NCBI GenBank assembly: GCA_017542245.1
Contig: JAFXXN010000146.1
Span: forward strand, 1-39,892
Length of the DNA: 39,892 bases
Direction: 5' to 3'
Source: Lachnospiraceae bacterium
GTDB taxonomy: Bacteria > Bacillota > Clostridia > Lachnospirales > Lachnospiraceae
The notes under the pieces are model-generated. The model searched no databases, was not told where the DNA came from, and saw only the letters and a list, made by a program, of their open reading frames with translations. Below are positions 31,984 through 39,858 of the stretch, piece by piece (the first letter of the stretch is position 1; every line of letters starts with the position of its first letter). Both the position numbers and the translations under genes were made by a program.

Positions 31984-33356
31984 AGTATATCTGCAACCCA
32001 CATAAAACAGATGATAAAGTCCTCATCTCCTCCTTCGCCTGCGCCCCGGAAACCGCAGACCTTGAATTCAGATTTACACTTTCAAAAGCACGGGACGGAG
32101 GTGCGAACAAAGCCTTCCATCTCATCCAGTCCTTTGCTCCCGGTGAGGTTTCCGGAGAAGAAGCACACCGTATCAGCAAGGAACTGGCAGATAAGATACT
32201 TGATGGAAAATACTCATATGTTCTGTCAACACATATAGATAAACAGCATATACATTCTCACATCATCTTCTGCGCTGCTAACAACATAGATTATAAGAAG
32301 TATCACGATTGCAAGAAGACCTATTATCATATCCGGGAAGTCAGTGACCGGCTCTGTGCAGAACACGGCAAGTCTGTTATAAAAGACTTCAAAGAGGCCG
32401 GAAAGACCTATACCGAATGGATGCATACTCGCAAGGGAGACTCCTGGAAATCACAAATAAAAAAAGACATAGACGAATGCATAAAAGCAGCACTCACCTA
32501 TGACGATTTTCTACGAAGAATGAGGAATAAGGGTTACGAGATAAACGGAGCAAACTTCGGAGGAGGATCAGCAAAATATATCTCTTTCCGTCCTCTCGGT
32601 AAAGACAGATTTATAAGAGGCAGAGCTAATTCCTTAGGAGCAAATTATACAAAGGAAAAGATATGGGAACGTATAGAAGGACGGGCAGGACTTAATGCCG
32701 AAAGAATGATCAAAGCGACTCATATATATAACGCTAAAAGCATACGTGATATATTGAAAACATCCGGCGGCAATCCTCATACCTTCGATACTGCAAATGG
32801 CATCATATCCGATGATTCTGGTAAAGGAAACAACAATAGCCCGACAGATTACAATATACCTACAACCTTAATAGATAAATCCGGAGAACAATTCGCAAAC
32901 AATATCGGTCTATCTAAGTGGGCAGACAAGGAAAACTTGAAACGTATAGCCACAATATATGCTGAGTTAGGTAATCTCGAACTGCAACCTTTAGATGCTA
33001 TCGAATATCGGCTATCCAGTCTTCAGGAGCAGATAACAACAGAGAAAAATAAAGTAAAACATCTAGAAGCCGAGATACTTTCATTCAAGGAAATCCTGTC
33101 TTACGCCAGACAGTATGATGAAACTAAAAAGTATAATACCAACTACTGCAAATCCAAGGATCCCGACCGATACTTCCGCAGGCGTTCTAGCGAGTTAAAT
33201 CTGTTCTGGATTGCATCGGAACAACTTAAAAATATGGGAATTGATACCAACACTCTTAGGCTCAAAGACATTGAGGAACATTATCATAAACTTCTTTCCG
33301 ATAAGGATTCCATCACCGCCTCTTATAAGTCAAAAAGAGAAAATGCTGGAAACTAA
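31932..33356 (+). CDS. MobA/VirD2-type relaxase
   Basis: The relaxase fold has YICNP with Y19 as candidate nucleophile, AFHLIQSF and the three-histidine metal site in THIDKQHIHSHIIFC (H101, H106, H108, H110). That is the MOB-P type relaxase motif. The C-terminal half is a helical linker (about 330-474, with EIEKLWQ-free coiled regions such as SSLQEQITTEKNKVKHLEAE). It should nick oriT and carry the strand to a recipient. Its length (474) is normal for non-fused MobA proteins. A helper conjugation system would be needed since the coupling protein is truncated. Confidence 0.93.
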   Translation: MAVTKIHAIQHTVGQAVKYICNPHKTDDKVLISSFACAPETADLEFRFTLSKARDGGANKAFHLIQSFAPGEVSGEEAHRISKELADKILDGKYSYVLSTHIDKQHIHSHIIFCAANNIDYKKYHDCKKTYYHIREVSDRLCAEHGKSVIKDFKEAGKTYTEWMHTRKGDSWKSQIKKDIDECIKAALTYDDFLRRMRNKGYEINGANFGGGSAKYISFRPLGKDRFIRGRANSLGANYTKEKIWERIEGRAGLNAERMIKATHIYNAKSIRDILKTSGGNPHTFDTANGIISDDSGKGNNNSPTDYNIPTTLIDKSGEQFANNIGLSKWADKENLKRIATIYAELGNLELQPLDAIEYRLSSLQEQITTEKNKVKHLEAEILSFKEILSYARQYDETKKYNTNYCKSKDPDRYFRRRSSELNLFWIASEQLKNMGIDTNTLRLKDIEEHYHKLLSDKDSITASYKSKRENAGN

Positions 33357-33452
33357 AACAGATGGCTGATAGCTTCACAATCTACTTAAACGAACCTGTT
33401 CTAAATCAAGTTCCAAAGGCTAAGAGGCAAGAACAATTTCTCTAAAAGTTAC

Positions 33453-33483
33453 AGAACCAGACTTCAACATCAAGTCTGGTTCT
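33453..33483 (+). terminator. Perfect 12-bp hairpin after the relaxase gene
   Basis: AGAACCAGACTT and AAGTCTGGTTCT flank a 7-base loop, about 95 bases past the relaxase stop. Only a weak T-rich tail follows, so termination is likely but not certain. Confidence 0.6.
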
Positions 33484-33649
33484 ATAAATTAAATAATAGA
33501 TTGGCAAACCCTCAAAAAGTTTGATTATTCTAAATTTCTCTAGTTGTAAATAAATCACATTTTTGATTTATGCTTAATCTTTTTATTTGGACTAACAAGC
33601 TGGTAAAAACCAATCTGAGAATAAAATATATTAAAAATGTGACTCAATA

Positions 33650-33910
33650 TCATTTTTTTGATCGTTTACAATCCCCTATATACTTTAATCCCTCTTTCGA
33701 CCAAGGATCCATGCCTAAGCCTATCAACATTTCTTTTTCTTTAGATGAAAGCACTGGATGATAATATTTTCTAAATTCACATAATTTCATCTCTTTCGGG
33801 ACCAATAGTTTCTTTAATTCATTATAAGCATTCTTATTCTTTTTTAAATTTTTAGACCTTAGCTTTTTTATCTCTTTCGTTTTTTCAGAAGGCAGCTTGA
33901 TTATTTCCAT
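33650..33910 (-). CDS. Unknown 86-aa partner of the OLD-family gene
   Basis: The ATG lies two bases after the OLD-family stop, so the two genes are cotranscribed. The product is very basic and lysine-rich at the N-terminus (KTKEIKKLRSKNLKKNKNAYNELKKLL), then EFRKYYHPVLSSKEKEMLIGLGMDPWSKEGLKYIGD. The ending looks like a short folded domain with a tryptophan. I do not recognise a family. It could be a DNA-binding accessory, antitoxin or trigger component; nothing in the sequence decides it. Confidence 0.7.
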   Translation of the reverse strand: MEIIKLPSEKTKEIKKLRSKNLKKNKNAYNELKKLLVPKEMKLCEFRKYYHPVLSSKEKEMLIGLGMDPWSKEGLKYIGDCKRSKK

Positions 33911-33912
33911 AA

Positions 33913-35574
33913 TTAATCCTTTGCATTGACAATAGAATTCATAATACTATTAATCCAAAGATAGTTTTCACTCGTATTATTACGAGCAAAACAGAAACAT
34001 AAATGTTTTTCAAGCGCATCATAAGAATAACCAATAGTATCCGAAATATATTTTAAACATTCTTTCGAATTTTTGTTATCGTCGTGAACGGGAAGGACAT
34101 CTAGTTTCAAAGTAGATTTTATCTCGTTTTCATCATATATTATTTCTTCAGGGATTGACATTGGTAAATAAAAAACATGATTTTTGTAAAATTTCAAAAA
34201 ACGTCTAGCCAATGTTTTTTTCAGTTCTTCATCATATCTACCCGCTTTTCTATTAGCATTAATGCCCCATCGTAAATTCTCAGTTCCCGCTACTTTAATA
34301 ATCATATCCTTCAAACTATTATCATCACACAATTTCTCCCAATCTAAATCGTCTGGTTTCTGATCTCCATCTAAAATAAAATATCTATTTTTTACGCCCG
34401 TCTTAGAATACGGAAAAATTATATCTGTTTTTATATACGACGCACCACCGGGATAAAATTCTATCTCAACTAAATCCTCAATTTTTTCCTTTCTTGCAAC
34501 ATACTCCAAAATCATTTTCGCCATTTTGTCTTCGACGATAATATGTTTCTTATTTGTCAAATCTGCTTCAAGTTCAACAAACGCCTTTTGATATTGTACG
34601 TGTTCGTCTATAACAATTTTTCCATTGGGTATTTTTCTCAAACATTTAATGGCATCTGATGGCATATTTTCAACAATACAAGGAGAATGAGTTGACACTA
34701 TTACTTGTAATCGTTTTCTCTTTATTACATCTAATATATATCTAATAAGTCTTTTTTGTGCTCCGGGATGTAAAGATACTTCTGGTTCATCCAATAGCAA
34801 AATACTATTATCTGAAATATTCTGAACATTATTAACTATATTAGCGATAACATATTCACCGCTTCCAGCATTATACTCGGTGTATTTAACCCCTTCATCA
34901 AATATTATAGTAGTTCCCCATGTACCACTAAAATATTTGTGTTCAATAAACTCAATCGATTTAATATTTCCTTGTATAATAAAGTTCACAGCTTTAATTG
35001 CATCATCATTAAAATAATAAGATTTTTTTCGAGCACTAAAATCGTTGGCGTTTTGGGAAATCTTTTTTGATTGTTTAATGACATATTCGACCTTTTGAAT
35101 CTGTTTCGTATTTTTACCAATGTCATCATATAAAAAACTTTTTTCCGTTGCCCCTACCATAGACTTCGTTTTAAGATAAACTATGTTAATATTCGAAGGA
35201 ATTATACCTTCTTTTCCCCATTCATTTTTTCGTATCCTTTTAAACGAAATATTACTATCATCAATTTCATAAGAAATATCAGCATTTTTGAAACCACCAT
35301 CATCAATCTCTGTCTCAAAAAATTCGTTTTGCGGTATATTCCCTTTGCTTAACATTTTGATTGATTTCATTATTGTTGTTTTACCGCTTCCATTCTTTCC
35401 TACTAATATAGTAATCGGGAAGGAAAAATTCAGTTTGGTTCCAGGGATGAAATATCGTAAATTATGAACTTCCAATAAAGACAGCCTATTTCTAATAATT
35501 CCTTTACGATTCATATTTATCAGATCCGATATACTATCATCGATACTTTTTATAAAGAGTTTGTTATCATCCAT
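33913..35574 (-). CDS. OLD-family ATPase with TOPRIM nuclease domain
   Basis: The N-terminal ABC-type ATPase has Walker A VGKNGSGKTT (58-67), an ABC signature YNAGSGEYV (234-242), Walker B LLLDEPEVSLHP (259-270) and STHSPCIVENM with the H-loop. A TOPRIM domain follows at about 340-450: IIVEDKMAK with E348 and FILDGD with D402 and D404. This is the class-1-like OLD architecture, where ATPase and nuclease share one chain. OLD proteins cut DNA in phage defence (as in Gabija GajA and retron-linked forms). The start is ATG at 35574 with only a weak site. The downstream 86-aa gene replaces the helicase partner of Gabija. Confidence 0.87.
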   Translation of the reverse strand: MDDNKLFIKSIDDSISDLINMNRKGIIRNRLSLLEVHNLRYFIPGTKLNFSFPITILVGKNGSGKTTIMKSIKMLSKGNIPQNEFFETEIDDGGFKNADISYEIDDSNISFKRIRKNEWGKEGIIPSNINIVYLKTKSMVGATEKSFLYDDIGKNTKQIQKVEYVIKQSKKISQNANDFSARKKSYYFNDDAIKAVNFIIQGNIKSIEFIEHKYFSGTWGTTIIFDEGVKYTEYNAGSGEYVIANIVNNVQNISDNSILLLDEPEVSLHPGAQKRLIRYILDVIKRKRLQVIVSTHSPCIVENMPSDAIKCLRKIPNGKIVIDEHVQYQKAFVELEADLTNKKHIIVEDKMAKMILEYVARKEKIEDLVEIEFYPGGASYIKTDIIFPYSKTGVKNRYFILDGDQKPDDLDWEKLCDDNSLKDMIIKVAGTENLRWGINANRKAGRYDEELKKTLARRFLKFYKNHVFYLPMSIPEEIIYDENEIKSTLKLDVLPVHDDNKNSKECLKYISDTIGYSYDALEKHLCFCFARNNTSENYLWINSIMNSIVNAKD

Positions 35575-35641
35575 ATCATAATAATCTTTCTAACCGAATA
35601 GTTACTGTTTATCGCATTTTTTTAGCATTGAATCGCTTATG

Positions 35642-35682
35642 TAAAAATCAGTAATCCATCCAACAAAAGACGGATTACTGAT
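35642..35682 (-). terminator. Terminator of the toxin-antitoxin operon
   Basis: ATCAGTAATCC and GGATTACTGAT (11 bp each) pair on the minus strand and are followed by TTTTT at 35647-35643. It ends the HigB/HigA-like unit. Confidence 0.85.
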
Positions 35683-35727
35683 AAAGATTTAACCTCTGAA
35701 ATACTCAAGGATATAAAAAATCGCTAC

Positions 35728-36120
35728 TCAAAAATCAGACTTCTTTTCTATCCTTAATTCATAGCCTAATTTATTTACAATCTTACAAAAATTTGAAAGT
35801 GTAGGACTATTCTTTTGACTTTCCATTCTAGATATCAATTCTTGTCTAGTTCCTATTAATTCAGCCAACTGTTTTTGTGATAGATTTTGCATCTTTCTTA
35901 ACCTAATAACCTGGAAAATCAATTCATACTCATTCTCACTGTCATTCCAAAGTTTAAGAAACTCTGGATTAGAGGCTGCTCTTTTCATTAATTGTTTCTG
36001 TAAATCAAAAATATGAACCTCTTCCATATTATTAGCAGTATTAGATTTATCAATATTCTTAGCATTATTTTTCATAATTTTATCAGCCATATCAATCATA
36101 TAAAATAGTTTAATAATCAT
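35728..36120 (-). CDS. HigA-like XRE antitoxin
   Basis: The C-terminal half is a clean XRE HTH (IFQVIRLRKMQNLSQKQLAELI, then GTRQELISRMESQKNSPTLSNF, then CKIVNKLGYELRIE). The preceding region (LMKRAASNPEFLKLWNDSENEYE) matches the antitoxin N-terminal segment that binds the toxin. The first 30 residues look unusual and no good ribosome site precedes the ATG, so the true start may be one of the later methionines. It follows the RelE/HigB toxin gene by 111 bases, a wide gap for such a pair, and ends at a terminator. It should neutralise the toxin and repress the promoter. Confidence 0.82.
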   Translation of the reverse strand: MIIKLFYMIDMADKIMKNNAKNIDKSNTANNMEEVHIFDLQKQLMKRAASNPEFLKLWNDSENEYELIFQVIRLRKMQNLSQKQLAELIGTRQELISRMESQKNSPTLSNFCKIVNKLGYELRIEKKSDF

Positions 36121-36151
36121 AGTATTAAATCTATGAAGTAGATTCTACACA

Positions 36152-36184
36152 ATAGGATACATATATGCAAATACTTTATCCTAT
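36152..36184. repeat. Inverted repeat in the toxin-antitoxin spacer
   Basis: ATAGGATA and TATCCTAT flank a 17-base loop between the toxin and antitoxin genes. It may be an mRNA stem that sets the ratio of the two proteins, or a separate antitoxin operator. Confidence 0.45.
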
Positions 36185-36231
36185 CTCATTAGTTATATAA
36201 TATCATTACAAACACATGTTTCAAGATATAA

Positions 36232-36546
36232 TTACAAATGTAACATTTTAAAACATTTGTAAAGATTCAAGATACTCTTCGTATCTTTTTTCGAAGTTTT
36301 ATTCTTCGTTTTTTTACAAGCATATAATATATAAATCACATCATCTTCGATGACAAAAAATAATCTATTGTCATCTTTAAAATACGTTTCAAAAATTTTC
36401 TCACGCCATTTTTTTATCAAAATGCCCGAGAAACAGCCTTCGGACAATTTTTTAATGACTCGAGATGCACTTATAAACTCCACATCAGTTAGACTATCAT
36501 AATAGTCATATGCTTGATGTCGCAAAAAGATAATTTTATATTTCAT
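36232..36546 (-). CDS. HigB/RelE-family toxin
   Basis: The start was set at 36546 (MKYKIIFLRHQAYDYYDSL) because AAGGAG lies seven bases upstream; a longer frame to 36615 lacks support. The 104-residue product has the phage Gp49-like/HigB fold markers: KKLSEGCFSGILIKKWREKIFETYFK, then DNRLFFVIEDDVIYILYACKKT. Such toxins cleave mRNA at the ribosome and cause growth arrest. It is first in the operon, as in HigBA systems, and is driven by a strong predicted promoter. Confidence 0.82.
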   Translation of the reverse strand: MKYKIIFLRHQAYDYYDSLTDVEFISASRVIKKLSEGCFSGILIKKWREKIFETYFKDDNRLFFVIEDDVIYILYACKKTKNKTSKKDTKSILNLYKCFKMLHL

Positions 36547-36586
36547 TTTTATTCTCCTTGGAGCAGCCTCCAGCGAGAACAAAAAT

Positions 36587-36615
36587 ATGATATCATGCCT
36601 AGCTATAATTGTCAA
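36587..36615 (-). promoter_or_regulatory. Predicted promoter of the toxin-antitoxin operon
   Basis: On the minus strand TTGACA (36610-36615) is followed after 17 bases by TATCAT (36587-36592). The -10 element lies within the perfect palindrome ATGATATCAT (36587-36596), a natural operator for the antitoxin. Confidence 0.75.
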
Positions 36616-36616
36616 T

Positions 36617-36632
36617 ATGATTTTTATATCAT
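36617..36632. promoter_or_regulatory. ATGAT-N6-ATCAT motif upstream of the toxin promoter
   Basis: ATGAT and ATCAT are separated by six bases immediately upstream of the -35 element. The same arrangement occurs at 39602-39617 by the TIR operon promoter. Confidence 0.4.
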
Positions 36633-36759
36633 TTTATTATAATTATCATTTTTTTGCTATATATATCATTATTCATGCTTATATATTATTGTTGTCTAGT
36701 GTCTATAAAATAAACAAAATCACGATAGTATTTCACCAAAAAGCAAGAATAAATTTGCA

Positions 36760-37182
36760 TCATTGCATGTTACCAAACTCTTTCATCCTCTTCCGTAGAC
36801 GGTACCGTCGAATCCGCTCTGCATTAAGACTGAGTTCTTTAGCATTATATATGCACTTTCTATAAGGAAGATATGCCTGAACCGAAGCTCTGCTGATATT
36901 CAGACTCTTCTGTATCTCTGAAACAGTCTTTCCCGAATCATATAACTTATTAATCTTTCTACAGAGATCCGAATAATATACTCCACCTGTAATCAATAGT
37001 TTAATTACTTTTGCCACAGACATATCCAAATTTTTAGCTATCTGCCTATAAGAATCACCTTTAAAATATAATTCCTTTACAATATCAATGAGTTCCTTCA
37101 TGATTTTTTCAGGATTGTATTCAGGTTTTAAACGTTTTCTTCCCATATACATGCTTTCAAATATTAGTAAATTAATTTCCAT
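36760..37182 (-). CDS. Double helix-turn-helix protein downstream of the TIR pair
   Basis: Two HTH-like segments follow one another: residues 32-65 (IVKELYFKGDSYRQIAKNLDMSVAKVIKLL) and 75-105 (INKLYDSGKTVSEIQKSLNISRASVQAYLPY), then a basic helix (ERIRRYRLRKRMKEF). The first part resembles resolvase- or sigma-4-like HTHs. A start at residue 11 or 13 is possible since the ribosome site of the first ATG is weak. It begins 29 bases after the end of the 268-aa TIR gene. It most likely regulates this operon, perhaps through the ATGAT-N6-ATCAT sites. Confidence 0.72.
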   Translation of the reverse strand: MEINLLIFESMYMGRKRLKPEYNPEKIMKELIDIVKELYFKGDSYRQIAKNLDMSVAKVIKLLITGGVYYSDLCRKINKLYDSGKTVSEIQKSLNISRASVQAYLPYRKCIYNAKELSLNAERIRRYRLRKRMKEFGNMQ

Positions 37183-37211
37183 TTTTTGACATATCCATCA
37201 AAATTTCTTTT

Positions 37212-38018
37212 TTAAGATTTTTTAATAGTCCCATCAGCATTAAAGAACTTTATATAAAACTCACTATCTGACATAGCAAATTCACCATTCATATATGCCT
37301 CCCTATCTTCATCATTATCAAAGAATGACATTTCCATGCTTGCGTTGGTATTAATTCCTTCTCTTTTACCGAATTCTACCAATTTATCATCACACTCCCC
37401 TTTATGAACAGATACCGCATGCAACAAAATTCCACGTGGCTTCTGAAGCTTAACCAAAAGCCCATCATATTCTATTGGTTTTCCGCAAACAGCACATTTA
37501 TACACTTTAGGTTTCTTTCCTGCTGTAACAAAAGCGGGTTGATTGCCAATAGGCGGTTTTGGATATTGTGGAATTTCAAAAATAGCTCTCAAAAGTTCAG
37601 TAAAACCATCTTTCTTTGTTAAATCTACATACATACGTGATTTTAGATAAGCTGGTAAATAGTCGGCACCATTTGAGTCACGTTCCATAACAACTGGTAT
37701 AAATTTATTCTGACTAACATGACCATATATTTCTGGTGTAATTATCATCGTTTCATCGCCTACTCCACCATTACGTGCATCAGCCTTTTCTTTATATTTT
37801 TTATCACATAGTATTAAAACCTTACTAACTGTTGGATCATTTATAATTTTTTCCATAAAAGTATACTTATCTTCTCCTGGAAACAAGTCCCATACATCAA
37901 ATAGTGTTTCAACCCCATTAGCGCGTAATGAATTTGCTATATCAACCACATATTGTTTATAAGATTCTGAAGTCCAAGAGTAAGAAATAAAAACTTTTGG
38001 TGTATTAAAGTTTTGCAT
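37212..38018 (-). CDS. TIR/SEFIR-domain protein with zinc-binding C-terminal domain (268 aa)
   Basis: The start at 38018 has GGAGG nine bases upstream. Residues 7-150 are a TIR/SEFIR domain: KVFISYSWTSESYKQYV, then TLFDVWDLFPGEDKYTFMEK, then KVLILCDKKYKEKADARNGG, then VGDETMIITPEIYG (E89) and FIPVVMER. Residues 172-210 hold a zinc-ribbon-like set CAVC (C175, C178), H200, H205 and C209. The C-terminal end is acidic. It is a shorter paralogue of the upstream 483-aa protein (about 40 bases between genes) and shares the FISYSW and KADxRxGG blocks. The family includes NAD-cleaving defence effectors; the activity here is inferred. Confidence 0.82.
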   Translation of the reverse strand: MQNFNTPKVFISYSWTSESYKQYVVDIANSLRANGVETLFDVWDLFPGEDKYTFMEKIINDPTVSKVLILCDKKYKEKADARNGGVGDETMIITPEIYGHVSQNKFIPVVMERDSNGADYLPAYLKSRMYVDLTKKDGFTELLRAIFEIPQYPKPPIGNQPAFVTAGKKPKVYKCAVCGKPIEYDGLLVKLQKPRGILLHAVSVHKGECDDKLVEFGKREGINTNASMEMSFFDNDEDREAYMNGEFAMSDSEFYIKFFNADGTIKKS

Positions 38019-38058
38019 TATATAATTCCTCCATATAATCAAGCATCATTTATATGAC

Positions 38059-39510
38059 TTAAGGCAGTTTAGCCACATCTTCTATCTTTATCCAATTTAA
38101 TATTGAACTAGCACATCTCGACCATGTTCCCGAGTAGTGGCAATCACTATCCGGTGTACATAAAGAAATTTTTTTAATCAATTCTGGTATAGTTTCAACT
38201 CCAAATATTGGCATTATTTTTTCGCAGAAATGCTTAGATGTAAGTTTTTTCCACATCGAATCATATTGATCAGCATATACATACAAAGTTGGAAACCATG
38301 CCCTATACTCTGTTAACTCGTCCAAGCCTAGTCCATTATAAACCTGGTATAAAAATAAGTCAGCTATAGCTATCGCTTTAGCCGAATAAACTGGCATATA
38401 TTCCCGTCCTGTAACAATATAGTGACCTGTAAGCGTATATTTTCTGCCTAAATCACCCTTTATATTCCTTTTTATGCGTTCTTCAATCATTTTAGAATGA
38501 AACCTAAGCCTCTCATAGCTAAAAGGACGTATATCTTCTCCCAATGGTGATATTCTAAGGAAATAAGTATGTCTTAACAGTCCGTTGATATCACTATAAA
38601 GCTCATAATGAAGCAAATATGCTGTAGTGCATATAAACAGTTCCCAAATATGAAGTCGAAAAAGATCAAATTCATCATAATTGCATGAGTTTAAACCCGG
38701 TCTAAATGTTTCTATATCAAATAAGGTGTTATATAACCGCTCAAATTCGTCCGCCATAGAGGCTCCAAAGTTTTTAATAGCGGAAAATGTTTTCAGATGA
38801 TCAAGGAAAGCATTTCTGTATTCCTTCAAATCCTCGAAAGACTTAAGAAATTTCTCTTCATTGCAGTCTTCATCATAAAAACGCTTTATTGATTCTACAT
38901 AGATATCTAAAAAATCATGTAATGAAACATCCTTTGTTTTTCCAATGTCAACTAATGATAGTTTCTTTACCACGCTCTTAACAGAATATAGAGAATCTGG
39001 AAGTGCTTCAGTTAACCACTTTGGTCGACTACCTATTTCAGGTTTCCTGTGTGTAGGCTCTTCGTAAATTGTCCTAATGAGTTCTTCATATTCTTCTTCA
39101 AAATTATCACCAGATAAATCACGATAATAACGTGATTTCAAATATGTTGGCAAATATCCCACCCCATTTTCATCACGCTCCATAACAACAGGTATAAATT
39201 TCTTCTGATCTGCTTTTCCATAAATCTCGGGGGAAATAATGGCTGTCTCCTTTCCAGTACCACCCTCGCGCCGGTTTGCTTTCTCAGTATACACTTTATT
39301 TGAAACAATTAATACTTTATCTATAGAATCATCCGTTACACACTGTTCCATATATTTATCTACATCTTGACCTTCATGAAGATCCCAGATATCCAATTTT
39401 ACATCAATCCCATCATGAACAAGTCTTTCTGCCAAGGATACTATTGATTCTTGATACTCCTTCGATGTCCATGAATACGAAATAAAAACTATAGGTATCC
39501 TATCCAGCAT
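38059..39510 (-). CDS. TIR/SEFIR-domain protein with large helical C-terminal domain (483 aa)
   Basis: Residues 1-150 are a TIR/SEFIR domain: PIVFISYSWTSKEYQESIV, then KLDIWDLHEGQDVDKYMEQC, then KVLIVSNKVYTEKANRREGG, then TGKETAIISPEIYG (E88). Residues 185-483 form a mainly helical domain (LHDFLDIYVESIKRFYDED, FRLHIWELFICTTAYLLHYELY) with no named family, which could be the sensing or oligomerising part. Start: ATG with GAGGTGG upstream. It leads the operon TIR-483, TIR-268 and HTH. The duplication of TIR domains with different C-termini suggests two proteins that act together. Confidence 0.82.
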   Translation of the reverse strand: MLDRIPIVFISYSWTSKEYQESIVSLAERLVHDGIDVKLDIWDLHEGQDVDKYMEQCVTDDSIDKVLIVSNKVYTEKANRREGGTGKETAIISPEIYGKADQKKFIPVVMERDENGVGYLPTYLKSRYYRDLSGDNFEEEYEELIRTIYEEPTHRKPEIGSRPKWLTEALPDSLYSVKSVVKKLSLVDIGKTKDVSLHDFLDIYVESIKRFYDEDCNEEKFLKSFEDLKEYRNAFLDHLKTFSAIKNFGASMADEFERLYNTLFDIETFRPGLNSCNYDEFDLFRLHIWELFICTTAYLLHYELYSDINGLLRHTYFLRISPLGEDIRPFSYERLRFHSKMIEERIKRNIKGDLGRKYTLTGHYIVTGREYMPVYSAKAIAIADLFLYQVYNGLGLDELTEYRAWFPTLYVYADQYDSMWKKLTSKHFCEKIMPIFGVETIPELIKKISLCTPDSDCHYSGTWSRCASSILNWIKIEDVAKLP

Positions 39511-39555
39511 TATAAAACCACCTCGCTTACTTTAGTCTAAATCTGTTACGATAAA

Positions 39556-39584
39556 ACAATACCATTAAACGGTTACATTGTCAA
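39556..39584 (-). promoter_or_regulatory. Predicted promoter of the TIR operon
   Basis: On the minus strand TTGACA (39579-39584) is followed after 17 bases by TATTGT (39556-39561), about 45 bases before the ATG of the 483-aa gene. The -10 is a four-of-six match. Confidence 0.6.
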
Positions 39585-39601
39585 GTGTTATTTGTCATAT
39601 T

Positions 39602-39617
39602 ATGATATATTTATCAT
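39602..39617. promoter_or_regulatory. ATGAT-N6-ATCAT palindrome upstream of the TIR promoter
   Basis: ATGAT-ATATTT-ATCAT lies about 18 bases upstream of the -35 element of the TIR operon, the same half-site and spacing as at 36617-36632. Flanking T and A extend the symmetry (39601-39618). Confidence 0.45.
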
Positions 39618-39680
39618 ACATTCTATTCAATGCATTAAAATGTTATATTCGTTTCAATCCAGACATAATATGATATTTTT

Positions 39681-39718
39681 ATTCGTTAACTTCCTAAAAT
39701 ACAAAGAAGTTAACGAAT
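39681..39718. repeat. Perfect 13-bp inverted repeat in the intergenic region
   Basis: ATTCGTTAACTTC and GAAGTTAACGAAT flank a 12-base spacer. No T-run follows on the minus strand, and the plus-strand side lacks one too, so it is not a simple terminator. It may be an operator or a mobile-element end. Confidence 0.55.
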
Positions 39719-39772
39719 ACATCACATAAAATCAGTACTTCACTCTTCCTTCGTAAATGGTAAATAACTCGT

Positions 39773-39829
39773 CAACTTATATAAGTTGGAAATCTGTGAG
39801 ATAATAGTGAAAAGTGTGTCCACACTTTT
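39773..39829. repeat. Two palindromes upstream of the right-edge gene
   Basis: CAACTTATATAAGTTG (39773-39788) is a perfect 16-bp palindrome. AAAAGTGTG-tc-CACACTTTT (39810-39829) follows and is then trailed by T residues. They lie 30-85 bases upstream of the IS66-like start and may be part of its left end or its leader. Confidence 0.5.
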
Positions 39830-39858
39830 TACTACTAAATCTCAAGGAGGTTCCAACG

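Noticed and set aside
33913-35574. Gabija system
   Set aside because: The ATPase/TOPRIM protein resembles GajA, but no GajB UvrD-like helicase is adjacent; the only helicase of that type is about 27 kb away in another block.
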